In this document: positions 7,791 through 16,802 of the stretch, in pieces
Position numbering within the stretch: the stretch's first letter is position 1
How the letters are laid out: each line of letters opens with the position of its first letter
Assembly: GCF_014696135.1 (NCBI RefSeq)
Contig: NZ_JACJPP010000015.1
Span: 124,001 to 188,000, forward strand
Direction: 5' to 3'
DNA from: Nodosilinea sp. FACHB-141
Lineage (GTDB): Bacteria > Cyanobacteriota > Cyanobacteriia > Phormidesmidales > Phormidesmidaceae
DNA: 64,000 nt
Translations under genes and position numbers: made by a program
The notes under the pieces: generated by a model
Database searches by the model: none
Told to the model about the DNA's origin: nothing
Seen by the model: only the letters and a program-made list of their open reading frames with translations

Positions 7791-9263
7791 GTGATTCAAG
7801 CCCATTCCACTAATTTGCTTGAGGCCCCCAAGCAAGACTTCAAGCAAGATATACGGGCCTACTTTGACTACACTGCCCCCGAGCTAGATCGCTGGAGTCG
7901 TCGCAACCGCTACTACTACGGCGATCTGGCTCGGCTTCATCAATTTATTATTCCGCCCGGCTGCCGCGTGCTAGAAGTCGGCTGCGGTACTGGCGACCTG
8001 CTCCATGCCACCGCTCCAGCGATTGGGGTAGGCATTGACTTTGCTCCAGCGGTGACGGCGATCGCTAGCCAGAAATATCCTGAGTTCGCCTTCTACACGC
8101 TAGATGCTGAGGCGATCGAACCCGCTCAGCTGGACCCAGAGCACCGCCAGTTCGACTACATTCTGCTGTCAGGAGTGCTAGGTTACCTAGGCGATATTCA
8201 GGCTGTGCTCCAGCGATTGCAGCCTTTTTGCCAGTCCCACACCCGTCTGATTCTCACCTTCCACAGCCACCTTTGGGAACCTCTGCTGGGCTTAGCCGAA
8301 CGGATAGGGCAACGCCGTCCCCAGCCTCCCCAAAACTGGCTCAGCATGGATGATGTGGCCAACCTACTCACCATCACTGGCTATCGCTCCCTTCAGCGGG
8401 GCAACCGGTTTCTCTGGCCCAAGTTTGTGCCCGGCATAGCCGGCCTGGTGAACCGCTATCTAGCGCCTCTGCCCGTGGTCAAGCACCTTTGCCTAACGAC
8501 CTTTATTGTGGCTCGGCCTCAGCCTGTTCCCAGTTCAGAGCAGCCGACCTGTTCAGTCATCATTCCAGCTCGAAATGAGGCGGGAAACATTGCCGCTGCC
8601 GTGGCTCGGCTGCCCCAGCTAGGTGCCCATACCGAAGTCATCTTTGTCGAAGGCCATTCCCGTGACCAGACTTGGCAAGCCATTCAGGATTTGGTGCAGA
8701 CCTATCGAGGGCCCTTTACCCTGAAGGCGTTCCAGCAGACGGGGCGGGGCAAGGCGGATGCAGTGCGGCTCGGGTTCGACCAGGCTAGCGGTGACATTCT
8801 GCTGATTCTCGATGCCGACTTGACCGTTCCCCCAGAAGATTTGCCCCACTTTGTCGAGGTGCTGGCCTCAGGTCGGGGAGAATTTGCCAACGGATCGCGG
8901 TTGGTTTACCCTCGCTCTACGACCGCCATGCCCTGGCTCAATATGGTGGCCAACAAAATCTTTGCTTTACTCTTCTCATTTTTGCTAGAGCAGCCGCTTA
9001 AAGACACCCTTTGCGGCACCAAAGTGCTGTGGCGACGCGACTATGAGCGCATTGCCGCCGGGCGCAGCTACTTTGGCGACTTCGACCCCTTTGGGGATTT
9101 TGACCTGCTGTTTGGGGCTGCTAAGCTCAACCTCCACATTGTGGAAGTGCCAATTCGATACCAGCCCCGCACCTACGGCAGCTCAAATATTGCCCACGTC
9201 AGAGAAGGGCTAATCTTGCTGAAAATGTGCCTCTACGCCTCTCGCAAGCTCAAGTTTAGATAG
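7791..9263 (+). CDS. Fused SAM-dependent methyltransferase and GT2 glycosyltransferase
   Basis: 490 residues in two enzyme halves. Residues about 30-240 form a class I methyltransferase fold with SAM-binding motif I VLEVGCGTGDLL and a following acidic strand (IGVGIDFAP). Residues about 250-490 form a GT2 (GT-A) domain, CSVIIPARNEAGNIAAAV, with the metal/nucleotide motif LILDADLTVPPEDLP. A DPM1/DPG-synthase-like transfer to a lipid carrier is one possibility. The GTG start lies 6 bp after psaI, so it is probably co-transcribed with it. The product is likely a methylated glycan or a glycolipid; the acceptor is unknown. The order MT-then-GT in one chain suggests sequential action on one acceptor. 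Confidence 0.87.
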   Translation: MIQAHSTNLLEAPKQDFKQDIRAYFDYTAPELDRWSRRNRYYYGDLARLHQFIIPPGCRVLEVGCGTGDLLHATAPAIGVGIDFAPAVTAIASQKYPEFAFYTLDAEAIEPAQLDPEHRQFDYILLSGVLGYLGDIQAVLQRLQPFCQSHTRLILTFHSHLWEPLLGLAERIGQRRPQPPQNWLSMDDVANLLTITGYRSLQRGNRFLWPKFVPGIAGLVNRYLAPLPVVKHLCLTTFIVARPQPVPSSEQPTCSVIIPARNEAGNIAAAVARLPQLGAHTEVIFVEGHSRDQTWQAIQDLVQTYRGPFTLKAFQQTGRGKADAVRLGFDQASGDILLILDADLTVPPEDLPHFVEVLASGRGEFANGSRLVYPRSTTAMPWLNMVANKIFALLFSFLLEQPLKDTLCGTKVLWRRDYERIAAGRSYFGDFDPFGDFDLLFGAAKLNLHIVEVPIRYQPRTYGSSNIAHVREGLILLKMCLYASRKLKFR

Positions 9264-9317
9264 TGCTTCGGTAGTGAAATAGTGGCGTAATCGCTAAACC
9301 GTCCCCCTTGAAACCCG

Positions 9318-10217
9318 CTAGCTCTCGGGCAATTGCCCAAGGTGGCTTTGGGCTTTAGCTGCCCAAGTCGGGTTACCCATGGTGATATAAAGGTTTTTGG
9401 CATATTCCAGCACGGTGCGGGCTTCATCAAAACGACCAAGCTGAATAAAAGCTAGCCCAGCACTGTAGTAGGCGTCAGCGTAGCTACCATTGATTTGGGT
9501 CGCTATGCGAAACGAGTTGAGAGCGGTCTCGGTTTGCCCCTGGTTGAATCGAGCAATTCCCAAATTGTAGTGGGCTTGCGCGTACCGGGGCTGAAGCGTC
9601 AGAGCCTGTTGCAGCACAGCCTCGGCTTCGGCGTTGCGCTCGGTTTGTAGGTAGATAATGCCCCGCTGCAAAAATGACTCGGGAGCATTGGGGCTATATT
9701 GACCTGCCCGTTCGAACGCCGCCAGTGCCTCGGGAAATTTCCCTTGAGACTGATAAACCAAGCCCAGGTTGTAGTGGGCATTGCCGAGGTCGGGCTGAAT
9801 CGCGATCGCTCGCTGCAAATACTGTTCGGCCTGATCAAGGTTATTGCCTTCGATCAGAGCCCCGCCTAGGTTGGCGTAGGCCAGCGCAAACTGCGGATCG
9901 GCTCGAATCGCCGCCCAGAACGCGGAGGCGGCCTCTTGCAGCTCACCTTTTTGGCGCAGGGCTAGGCCAACGTTGTAATGGGCGGCAGCCAGGGTGGGGT
10001 CTAGGGCTGCCGCCTGCTGAAACTGGGCCAGAGCACCGTCGATTTGCCCCTGCTGAATGAGGCTTAACCCCTGATTAAGGGCGGCCTCTGCCGCCGCTGG
10101 AGGTGACTGGGCATAGCTTGCCGCGTGCAAGATTGGATAGAGGAAGGGAAGTGCGATCGCAGCGGCCATAATGCCCCCCTGCAAACGCTTTAGCAGTCGT
10201 CGATTGGCCGATATCAT
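9318..10217 (-). CDS. Exported tetratricopeptide-repeat protein
   Basis: 299 residues from the ATG at 10217, chosen because it starts a signal-peptide-like segment (basic MISANRRLLKRLQGG, then hydrophobic MAAAIALPFLYPILHAA and a cleavage-like SYAQ). An upstream in-frame ATG at 10397 would add 60 residues with no export logic. The rest is about seven TPR units of 34 residues (for example ALAQFQQAAALDPTLAAAHY, ALAAFERAGQYSPNAPES), a protein-binding solenoid. It is expected in the periplasm or lumen, or anchored there. Partner unknown. It is convergent with the MT-GT fusion gene. Confidence 0.8.
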   Translation of the reverse strand: MISANRRLLKRLQGGIMAAAIALPFLYPILHAASYAQSPPAAAEAALNQGLSLIQQGQIDGALAQFQQAAALDPTLAAAHYNVGLALRQKGELQEAASAFWAAIRADPQFALAYANLGGALIEGNNLDQAEQYLQRAIAIQPDLGNAHYNLGLVYQSQGKFPEALAAFERAGQYSPNAPESFLQRGIIYLQTERNAEAEAVLQQALTLQPRYAQAHYNLGIARFNQGQTETALNSFRIATQINGSYADAYYSAGLAFIQLGRFDEARTVLEYAKNLYITMGNPTWAAKAQSHLGQLPES

Positions 10218-10731
10218 ACTCGTTGCTATGGCCCTTAGCCCAATGGAATGCCCATAACAATATAGACAAGCACTTACTTTTTCAACTGTCTTACCAAATT
10301 GCTGCAACAACTTAGTGGCTAGTGCAGCAGATTGGGCAGGGCGCTCTGGTAGTTTGCTGTTTCTCTGTTCAGGACATGGTGAACAGCATTCATACAAGTC
10401 CTTTAACTCGAGAGCGGTTTCTATCTGCCAGTAAATGACTTAAAAAGTCAGCAAATTGCCATAGAAACTTGCCAAACTTTCCAGAACGACGCTTCATCTT
10501 GGTGAAGAATCTGTCAGTTTTATCCGTTTTTTTACGGGCGATTCACCTTCGCCACCGCTGCAACCCTGTAGAAACCACTTAGAAAACTGTCCCTAGTGTG
10601 CGGAGATCCCACCCTCCAGGTTGAGGTTCTCTTTACTGAAAACTCCAGCGCAATCCATCCCAGCGCAACTTAACCGGCTGTGTTTCCGGATGACTCCCTT
10701 AACTCTGTCGTGTCTTAAACCAGGTAGCCCC
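10218..10731. other. Intergenic region, TPR protein / LuxR regulator
   Basis: 514 bp between divergent genes. ORFs that extend into it are N-terminal extensions without domain support. A short hairpin (TGACTT/AAGTCA) is visible near 10434-10448. No clear operator could be assigned. Confidence 0.5.
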
Positions 10732-11334
10732 ATGGTCACTATGAGTTCATCCACCACTCTCTCTAATTCTCGTTTTATTGCTTCCCCAGCAACCCAGGCC
10801 AATCTACCCCTGCTCAGCGCCGTACTCGAAGGCTTTGTTGATGGAATTTTAGTCTTGACTGAAGACGGCACCTGCGTACACAGCAATCAGAAGGGTAGAG
10901 CCCTCTGCCGCGATCTCAGCGGCAGTGATAGTACCAATCTTTTGCCCCCCGGCCTTAAAGCTATGTGTGTGCACCTCCTAGAAAGCCGTGAGTTTTACCC
11001 CGAAACCATGCTGGTGCTCACCCAAGAATTTACGTCTTGCTCTGGACACCAAATTCGAGCCCGTATTCAGTGGCTCGAGCTGCCTGCTACGGCCAGTGCT
11101 TATCTGCTGGTGTCTTTAGAAAATCAAACCCGTGCGGCCCACGCCTCTGCCATGCTTGAGGCATTGCAGTATGACCTCACCCCCCGTGAGCGAGCCGTGT
11201 GGGTGCTGCGCCGAGCCAATCGCACCTACGACGAGATCGCTCAGGAGCTCTACATCACTGTCAATACAGTGAAGCGCCACCTGAAGAGCATTTATGCCAA
11301 GCGCAAGGAGGTGACTGAAGCGATCGCCAACTAA
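10732..11334 (+). CDS. LuxR-type transcriptional regulator with PAS-like N-terminus
   Basis: 200 residues from the ATG at 10732 (a second ATG, at 10741, is also possible). The N-terminal part (about 20-130) looks PAS-like: LLSAVLEGFVDGILVLTEDG. The C-terminus (about 140-195) is a GerE/LuxR helix-turn-helix: LTPRERAVWVLRRANRTYDE, IAQELYITVNTVKRHLKSIY. The HTH invariant glycine (usually ...GxSNxEIA) is absent here, replaced by RTYDEIA. No receiver domain or phosphorylation Asp. It is probably a cytosolic sensor-regulator; its targets are unknown. A possible terminator hairpin follows at 11352-11381. Confidence 0.8.
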   Translation: MVTMSSSTTLSNSRFIASPATQANLPLLSAVLEGFVDGILVLTEDGTCVHSNQKGRALCRDLSGSDSTNLLPPGLKAMCVHLLESREFYPETMLVLTQEFTSCSGHQIRARIQWLELPATASAYLLVSLENQTRAAHASAMLEALQYDLTPRERAVWVLRRANRTYDEIAQELYITVNTVKRHLKSIYAKRKEVTEAIAN

Positions 11335-11351
11335 CTACCGCTGCAGAAACC

Positions 11352-11381
11352 AGGTGGTCAGGTTGAAACCCATAACCACCT
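11352..11381 (+). terminator. Nested hairpin after the LuxR-type gene
   Basis: Outer stem AGGTGGT/ACCACCT (11352-11358, 11375-11381) encloses an inner GGTT/AACC stem. The following AGTTTCCCT is only a weak T-tract, so termination is possible but not strongly supported. Confidence 0.35.
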
Positions 11382-11495
11382 AGTTTCCCTCCTCTGCCCC
11401 AGGTTTGCCTGACAGTAAGCTAGGATCAGTGCCCGAAGGTTGGGTTTGCCTAAGTCCACCACCATTACTGATCTGTCGCTAAACGCTCTCTGCCC

Positions 11496-12275
11496 ATGCT
11501 GCCCAAGGATGACCTGCTGAAATCGCTCGACAACCGCGACTGTTTGGCCCGTGTTTTAGACCAGGCCGACCAGGCTATCAAAACCTGGGATATCGTCGTT
11601 ACCGACTTTTTGTCGCCCCCCGAGCAAATTGAGGCCGAAGCGCTGCTCCAGCGATTGACCGATGTTCACAGCCTCGCCTGGGGTGGCTATCCCCAGGCTG
11701 AGCGCCAGCGGCTGGCGATCGCGCGAGCCTATATTCCCTTAGATCAGACCCAGATTCCCCTATCGCTACTGACGGTAGGGGGAAACTTTATGTTCGATCC
11801 CGCCAGCCACGGCGACTTTCTAGGAGCCCTGCTTGGCACCGGCCTGCACCGTGGCAAAGTGGGCGACATCATCGTGCTTGGAGAGCGGGGGGCGCAGGCG
11901 ATCGTTGTGCCTGAACTGGCAGAATTTCTCACCCAGTCCCTTACTCAAGTACGCTCTGTACCCGTAAAAACTCAGCCCCTAGAGTGGGATCAACTGCGGG
12001 TGCGTGCTCCTCAGAAAAAAGACCTGACCACTGTTGAAGCATCCCTGAGACTCGATGCAGTGGCCTCTGCCGGGTTTGGTATGTCGCGCAGCAAAATGGC
12101 TGACCTCATCAACAGCGGCGACGTGCGTGTGAATTGGAAGCCGATCACCCAAGCCAGCCACACCCTGTCCACTGGGGACTTAATCGCAATTCGCGGCAAG
12201 GGAAGGCTCGAAATTGGTGAAGTTGCCGTTACTAAAAAAGAGCGCTATCGCGTCAACTTGACCCGCTATAGCTAG
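11496..12275 (+). CDS. Photosystem II S4-domain protein
   Basis: 259 residues, matching the cyanobacterial/plastid 'photosystem II S4 domain protein' family, related to YlmH RNA-binding proteins. Residues about 1-170 are the YlmH-like region (VTDFLSPPEQIEAEALLQRL, SHGDFLGALLGTGLHRGKVGDI). The C-terminal S4 RNA-binding domain (about 180-250) shows SLRLDAVASAGFGMSRSKMA and INSGDVRVNWKP. It is thought to act in photosystem II biogenesis, probably by binding RNA. The ATG start at 11496 agrees with family length. Confidence 0.88.
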   Translation: MLPKDDLLKSLDNRDCLARVLDQADQAIKTWDIVVTDFLSPPEQIEAEALLQRLTDVHSLAWGGYPQAERQRLAIARAYIPLDQTQIPLSLLTVGGNFMFDPASHGDFLGALLGTGLHRGKVGDIIVLGERGAQAIVVPELAEFLTQSLTQVRSVPVKTQPLEWDQLRVRAPQKKDLTTVEASLRLDAVASAGFGMSRSKMADLINSGDVRVNWKPITQASHTLSTGDLIAIRGKGRLEIGEVAVTKKERYRVNLTRYS

Positions 12276-12417
12276 TGACAAGGGGTAGGTTAGCAATGTA
12301 GATTGGCAAGCTCATTAATGTTCATCTGCCTAGATATGCGATCGCCCCCCTCAGATCCGGCAGCCGTGGTGTATCCTACTCTGCTTTTCAAGCATTCATT
12401 CCCCTCAGCAAGATCAT

Positions 12418-12447
12418 AAAAAAGGGAAAGCCCATCGTGGACTTCCC
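12418..12447 (-). terminator. Rho-independent terminator of the rfbF operon
   Basis: On the minus strand a GC-rich stem of 10-11 bp with one bulge (12438-12447 with 12424-12434) and a 3-nt loop is followed directly by six T residues (A-run at 12418-12423 on the plus strand). It lies about 40 bp after the stop of the SAF-domain gene, the last gene of the operon. Confidence 0.85.
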
Positions 12448-12488
12448 CTCTTGCCATAAGTCTATTGAGTAGTGGGAAATTGCTCCAG

Positions 12489-13847
12489 CTACGCTACCCC
12501 GGCAAGGGATTTTTGCGGAGCAAACATAGCGTTTTGTTCAGCCCGCAGCTTATCGCACAGACGCCCGGGGGGCAGCTCGACATCGTCGTAGGTTAACGCC
12601 TGATCCTTAGCGACATCCCGCTTTAGCTTACAGCCCTCAGCTAGACCCACTGGAAGCAAGTTTTCCGCCGCCGTAATTTCAGCGGTTTCGCACTCGCCGT
12701 AGGTCATAAAGCCGCCAATGCAGTCAATGGTCTCACCAGCTTTTAGGTCGATTTTGGCGGTGGTCACCACATCAACCTTCTGGCCAGCAATGGGGGTCAT
12801 AACGGCGTCACCAAACAACACAACGCGGGCAACCGACAGTGGCACTTCAAAGTGGCACAGGTGATAGGGGGTGTAGAAGCTGTATAGAGGCCCCTCACCC
12901 AGCTTGTATAGGTTCAGATAATGGCGCTGCTTGGGATCGTCGTGGGTGCCAAATACATAGACTCCAGGGCCAGGCTTTACCGCTACGACATAGTCGACGA
13001 TGCCGCCCAGTTCCTTGAGCTGGTCGACATCGTACAGCTTAGTTAGGTCGTCAATATGACCGGTGTAGTTGAGATCGTACTGCTTGACCAACTCATCCTG
13101 GTGCAGCCTGAAATCGTGGCCCAACATACCGCGTTTGGCGACGGTCATACCGGTGGCGTTAGCAACGATAGCTTGCTCAAAAGAGACTTTGGTGCCATCG
13201 GCAAAACTGGTTACCATATTTACATTCTGCCCCCACTGTTCGGCAAACCCCTTTTGAGTAGTGGGGTTGCGGTAGGGGTCTTGTAGGCCCTTGATATTGC
13301 CGCACACCAGCGGAGTAAGGCCGATGCTCTTAACAAAGCGGTAGAGGTTCATCTCAACGCCAGGCTGGTCGCCATCGCAGGCTGACAAAATCACCCCAGC
13401 TTTATCGGCGTAGGTTTTGAGAATAGGGCCAATGGTGCCATCTAGCTCGGCGTTCATGAGCACGACGTGCTTCTTGTGGGCGATCGCCTCCATCACCACA
13501 TGGGCACCAAACTCTACGGCACCAGTGACTTCAATCAGAGCATCAATTCCCTCTGCTCGACACAACAGCATCGGGTCATCAGTAACGGCATAGCCGCCTG
13601 CTGCAATGCTGTTTTCCAAGTCAGCTACAGTGGAGACGACGTTAATGTCCTCGACACCTGCTTCTTGGTAAGCCCGCTTAGCAGTATCTACGTTGCGATT
13701 TGAGATCGCTACCAACTCCATACCCGGCACAGAGTTGAGCATTTGGTTAGCGACCCCACGCCCCATAAACCCCGCGCCGATCATCCCCACTCGAACCGGA
13801 TTACCGGCTTCCTGTCTAGCTTTTAGCGCCGTATCAACAATAAACAT
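12489..13847 (-). CDS. NAD(P)-binding oxidoreductase with C-terminal SAF domain
   Basis: 452 residues, related to the 'predicted homoserine dehydrogenase with SAF domain' group (COG4091-like). The N-terminal Rossmann fold is clear: VRVGMIGAGFMGRGVANQM (dinucleotide loop GAGFMG), followed by a central catalytic region. The C-terminal SAF part lies about 345-435 (PIAGQKVDVVTTAKIDLKAG, KDQALTYDDVELPPG). The start is the ATG at 13847; the longer ORF upstream lacks support. It is the last gene of the five-gene sugar operon, 100 bp after rfbC. True homoserine dehydrogenase activity is unlikely in this context; a redox step on a nucleotide-sugar or a small hydroxy acid is inferred. Confidence 0.82.
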   Translation of the reverse strand: MFIVDTALKARQEAGNPVRVGMIGAGFMGRGVANQMLNSVPGMELVAISNRNVDTAKRAYQEAGVEDINVVSTVADLENSIAAGGYAVTDDPMLLCRAEGIDALIEVTGAVEFGAHVVMEAIAHKKHVVLMNAELDGTIGPILKTYADKAGVILSACDGDQPGVEMNLYRFVKSIGLTPLVCGNIKGLQDPYRNPTTQKGFAEQWGQNVNMVTSFADGTKVSFEQAIVANATGMTVAKRGMLGHDFRLHQDELVKQYDLNYTGHIDDLTKLYDVDQLKELGGIVDYVVAVKPGPGVYVFGTHDDPKQRHYLNLYKLGEGPLYSFYTPYHLCHFEVPLSVARVVLFGDAVMTPIAGQKVDVVTTAKIDLKAGETIDCIGGFMTYGECETAEITAAENLLPVGLAEGCKLKRDVAKDQALTYDDVELPPGRLCDKLRAEQNAMFAPQKSLAGVA

Positions 13848-13947
13848 GGTGTTTAAGCCTAAGCGATAGATTAGCTTGAAATAGCTCAATAAAGGCCAGT
13901 TCTTTGGCAGAGGACTTCGTCTCAGCAAAGAACTGGCAGAAGATTAC

Positions 13948-14478
13948 CTAGCCTTTAAAGGGAGGCCACTGACCATCTTTTTCAGAAATAACCGTCACAG
14001 GAATTGGCCACTTAATGCCAAACGTGGGGTCATCATAACGAATACCCTGCTCATAACCAGGGGAGTAAAATTCACCTACCTGGTAGATCACTTCAGCATC
14101 GTCGGTCAATGCTTGGTAGCCGTGGGCAAACAGCTCAGGTACATAGAGCGCCTTACGGTTGTCAGCGGTTAGCTCAATGCCAAAGTGCTGCATGTACGTC
14201 GGAGAATCGGGGCGAATATCGATGATGACATCGTAGATAGCGCCGCGGGTGCAGCGTACCAGCTTAGTTTCGGCTGCCGGGGCAAGCTGATAATGCATGC
14301 CCCGCAGAGTACCCTTCTTGTAGTTGAAGGACATGTTGCACTGCGCAACCATGGGCTTTAACCCATGCTCTTCAAATTCTTTGGCACAAAAGGTACGAGC
14401 AAAGCCGCCTCGGTCGTCGCTGCGAATTTCGAGATCGATGACAAAAGCATCTTTGAGATTAGTTGCTTCAAAAATCAT
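13948..14478 (-). CDS. rfbC: RmlC-like sugar 3,5-epimerase
   Basis: 176-residue cupin of the dTDP-4-dehydrorhamnose 3,5-epimerase family (RmlC/RfbC). The catalytic His lies in GTLRGMHYQ, the partner Asp in DVIIDIRPDSPTY, and the substrate-stacking Tyr region in YQVGEFYSPGYEQG. Length is normal. It starts 2 bp after the epimerase stop, so they are translationally linked. The neighbouring nucleotidyltransferase is of the CDP-glucose type, so the real substrate may be a CDP-4-keto sugar rather than dTDP-4-keto-rhamnose. The symbol reflects family, not proven function. Confidence 0.88.
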   Translation of the reverse strand: MIFEATNLKDAFVIDLEIRSDDRGGFARTFCAKEFEEHGLKPMVAQCNMSFNYKKGTLRGMHYQLAPAAETKLVRCTRGAIYDVIIDIRPDSPTYMQHFGIELTADNRKALYVPELFAHGYQALTDDAEVIYQVGEFYSPGYEQGIRYDDPTFGIKWPIPVTVISEKDGQWPPFKG

Positions 14479-14480
14479 GG

Positions 14481-15506
14481 CTAGCTCCAGAAGAAATCTT
14501 TATCAATTTGCTGGGTGCGAATGAGATACTCCAGCTGCTTGAGACGGGTAAAGCCGCGAGAGGTAAACATCTCTTCGGTCATATCGATTTGCTGGAACAC
14601 CTTCAAAAGTTGCTCTGCACCACGTCTGGCATCCCAGTCGCACTTAAACCCAGGAAGCACGCTATTGATCTTGTCGAAGGATACGCGATAGCTGCGATTG
14701 TCCGTGTCTGGCTTGCCAAAGCTCAGCTGACATTCAGGGAAAGTTTCTGCAACAATCGTTGCAATTTCGCGCACCTGGTAGTTGTGGTTGGTGTCGCCGA
14801 CGTTAAAGACCTGATTGTGGACAATATCGCGGGGAGCTTCGAGGGCACAGATAATTGACTTAGCAATATCTAAACCGTGCACTAAAGGACGCCAGGGAGT
14901 ACCATCGCTGGTCATGCGAATCTCTTTGGTTGTCCAAGCCAACCCTGAGAGGTTGTTGAGCACAATGTCAAAGCGCATGCGGGGAGATGCCCCATAAGCA
15001 GTGGCATTACGCATGAAGGTGGGAGAGAAGTCGTCGTCCGCCATGGGCTTCAGATCTTGCTCTACAAGGGTTTTGCATTTAGCGTAGGCGGTTTGAGGGT
15101 TGACCTCAGACTCCTCGGTAACGTAGTCATCGCCTTCAGCAACCCCGTAAACGCTACAGGATGACATATAGACAAATCGACGCACCCCAGCGGCCTTAGC
15201 CAATTCTGCTAGGCGCACAGACCCTTTATGGTTGATGTCATAGGTGATATTAGGGGCGAGCTTACCTAAGGGATCGTTAGATAGTTCAGCCATGTGAACA
15301 ATGGCTTCTACACCCTCAAGATCGGCAGCTTCAATGTTGCGAATATCTTTGTTTAGGGTTTTAGCTGACGAGTTAATGCCGTTGTATAGCCAGCCTGCTT
15401 TATAAAAGCCGGTATCAACGCCAATCACGTCATGGCCTTTTTGCAGGAGTAACGGTGCCAGCAAACAGCCAAGATAGCCTTCTGTACCAGTAACTAATAC
15501 TTTCAT
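14481..15506 (-). CDS. NAD-dependent sugar epimerase/dehydratase (extended SDR)
   Basis: 341-residue extended short-chain dehydrogenase of the nucleotide-sugar type. Glycine motif GTEGYLG at the N-terminus, SSCSVYG (catalytic Ser/Thr region) and YAKCK (catalytic Tyr-x3-Lys). It is homologous to GalE/RfbB/RfbG-like enzymes, but no motif clearly marks it as a CDP-glucose 4,6-dehydratase. Length is normal. It lies between lhgO-like (24 bp upstream) and rfbC (2 bp downstream) in one operon. The most reasonable guess is that it converts the nucleotide-sugar made by RfbF. Confidence 0.87.
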   Translation of the reverse strand: MKVLVTGTEGYLGCLLAPLLLQKGHDVIGVDTGFYKAGWLYNGINSSAKTLNKDIRNIEAADLEGVEAIVHMAELSNDPLGKLAPNITYDINHKGSVRLAELAKAAGVRRFVYMSSCSVYGVAEGDDYVTEESEVNPQTAYAKCKTLVEQDLKPMADDDFSPTFMRNATAYGASPRMRFDIVLNNLSGLAWTTKEIRMTSDGTPWRPLVHGLDIAKSIICALEAPRDIVHNQVFNVGDTNHNYQVREIATIVAETFPECQLSFGKPDTDNRSYRVSFDKINSVLPGFKCDWDARRGAEQLLKVFQQIDMTEEMFTSRGFTRLKQLEYLIRTQQIDKDFFWS

Positions 15507-15530
15507 GGGTGAATTCCTGTTTGAGTATGA

Positions 15531-16751
15531 TTAGAGTGCGACGGAGGTTGGAGCAGTGGCATTAACCACTTGGGAGGCAACCTCTTTACCAATTTCCAGA
15601 GATGACGTGGCTGCCGGAGACGGCGCGTTTAAGACATGAATTGACCGCTCTCCGTTAACGATGAGGAAGTCATCAACCAAGCTGCCGTTATTCATTAGCG
15701 CTTGAGCCCGTACCCCAGCATGGGTGGGGACAACGTCTTCACTACGAACCTCTGGAATGAGGCGTTGTAAGCTTTTAACGAAGGCCGCTTTACTGAAGGA
15801 ACGAACGATCTCGCGGACACCTTCATCTGCATGCTTGGAGGCTAGCTTCCAGAAGCCTGGATAAGCCATCACTTCAGCAAAGTCTTTCAGGTCGAAATCA
15901 GTCTTTTTGTAGCCTTCCCGCTTCAAACTTAAGACTGCGTTGGGACCAGCATGCACGCTACCATCGATCATTTTGGTAAAGTGCACCCCAAGGAAGGGGA
16001 AGCTGGGATTGGGTACCGGATAGATCAGAGTATTAACCATGTGTCTCTTCTCGGGCACTAGCTCGTAGTACTCACCGCGAAAAGGCACGATCTTTGCCGA
16101 GGGCTTGAGGTTAGCCATCTGGGCTACTCTATCCGAAAATAGCCCAGCGCAGTTGATCAAAAACTTCGCTTTTATGGTGCCTTTGTTAGTCTCTAGAACT
16201 ACATTTTGTGGTTCTAAGGAGATGCCTAGTACCTTGGTATTCAAACGGAGGTCGTTGTCCGCCTCTTGAATAATCTCAATGTACTTTTGACAGACGGCTT
16301 TGTAATTAACGATGCCGGTTGAGTCTACCTTAACAGCGGCAATACAGTTAACGTAGGGTTCGATCTCCTTGACTTGCTCTGGCGTAATCTTGGTAACGGG
16401 AATCTCGTTTTGAAGACCACGCTGAAAGAGATTCTCTAGGAGGGGTAGTTCTTTCTCTTGGGTCGCGACAATGACTTTGCCACAGACGTCATAGGGAATG
16501 TCATGCTGGCGACAAAAGTCTACCATTGATTGACAACCGGCTCGGCTAAATTTTGCTTTGAAGCTGCCGGGCTTGTAGTAGATGCCGGAGTGAATAACTC
16601 CGCTGTTGTTACCTGTTTGATGATAAGCCCAGGAGGACTCTTTTTCGATGACGGTAATTTTGGCGCTGGGGAGCATTTGGCTCAGCTTCATGGCTGTAGC
16701 CAAGCCCACAATGCCACCGCCAACAATAGCGTAGTCGTAGGTATTGGACAT
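15531..16751 (-). CDS. lhgO: L-2-hydroxyglutarate oxidase-like FAD enzyme
   Basis: 406-residue FAD-dependent oxidoreductase of the DAO/LhgO family. The N-terminal dinucleotide motif is IVGGGIVGLATAMKL, and the flavin-binding GNNSGVIHSGIYY is characteristic of LhgO. C-terminal segments THAGVRAQAL and NAPSPAATSSLEIG agree. E. coli LhgO is a similar length (422). Family members oxidise L-2-hydroxyglutarate to 2-oxoglutarate and pass electrons on. Its place between rfbF (51 bp upstream) and the sugar epimerase is unusual and suggests either a different substrate or a linked reoxidation step. The homology is clear, the substrate is not. Confidence 0.85.
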   Translation of the reverse strand: MSNTYDYAIVGGGIVGLATAMKLSQMLPSAKITVIEKESSWAYHQTGNNSGVIHSGIYYKPGSFKAKFSRAGCQSMVDFCRQHDIPYDVCGKVIVATQEKELPLLENLFQRGLQNEIPVTKITPEQVKEIEPYVNCIAAVKVDSTGIVNYKAVCQKYIEIIQEADNDLRLNTKVLGISLEPQNVVLETNKGTIKAKFLINCAGLFSDRVAQMANLKPSAKIVPFRGEYYELVPEKRHMVNTLIYPVPNPSFPFLGVHFTKMIDGSVHAGPNAVLSLKREGYKKTDFDLKDFAEVMAYPGFWKLASKHADEGVREIVRSFSKAAFVKSLQRLIPEVRSEDVVPTHAGVRAQALMNNGSLVDDFLIVNGERSIHVLNAPSPAATSSLEIGKEVASQVVNATAPTSVAL

Positions 16752-16802
16752 TATGTTTGCTCTAGTGTGCAGTTATGCAGGCTGTTTTGGAAAAGGCTTG
16801 AA

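Noticed and set aside
9318-10397. Full-length 359-residue TPR ORF starting at 10397
   Set aside because: The first 60 residues have no export or TPR features; the ATG at 10217 starts a clear signal peptide.
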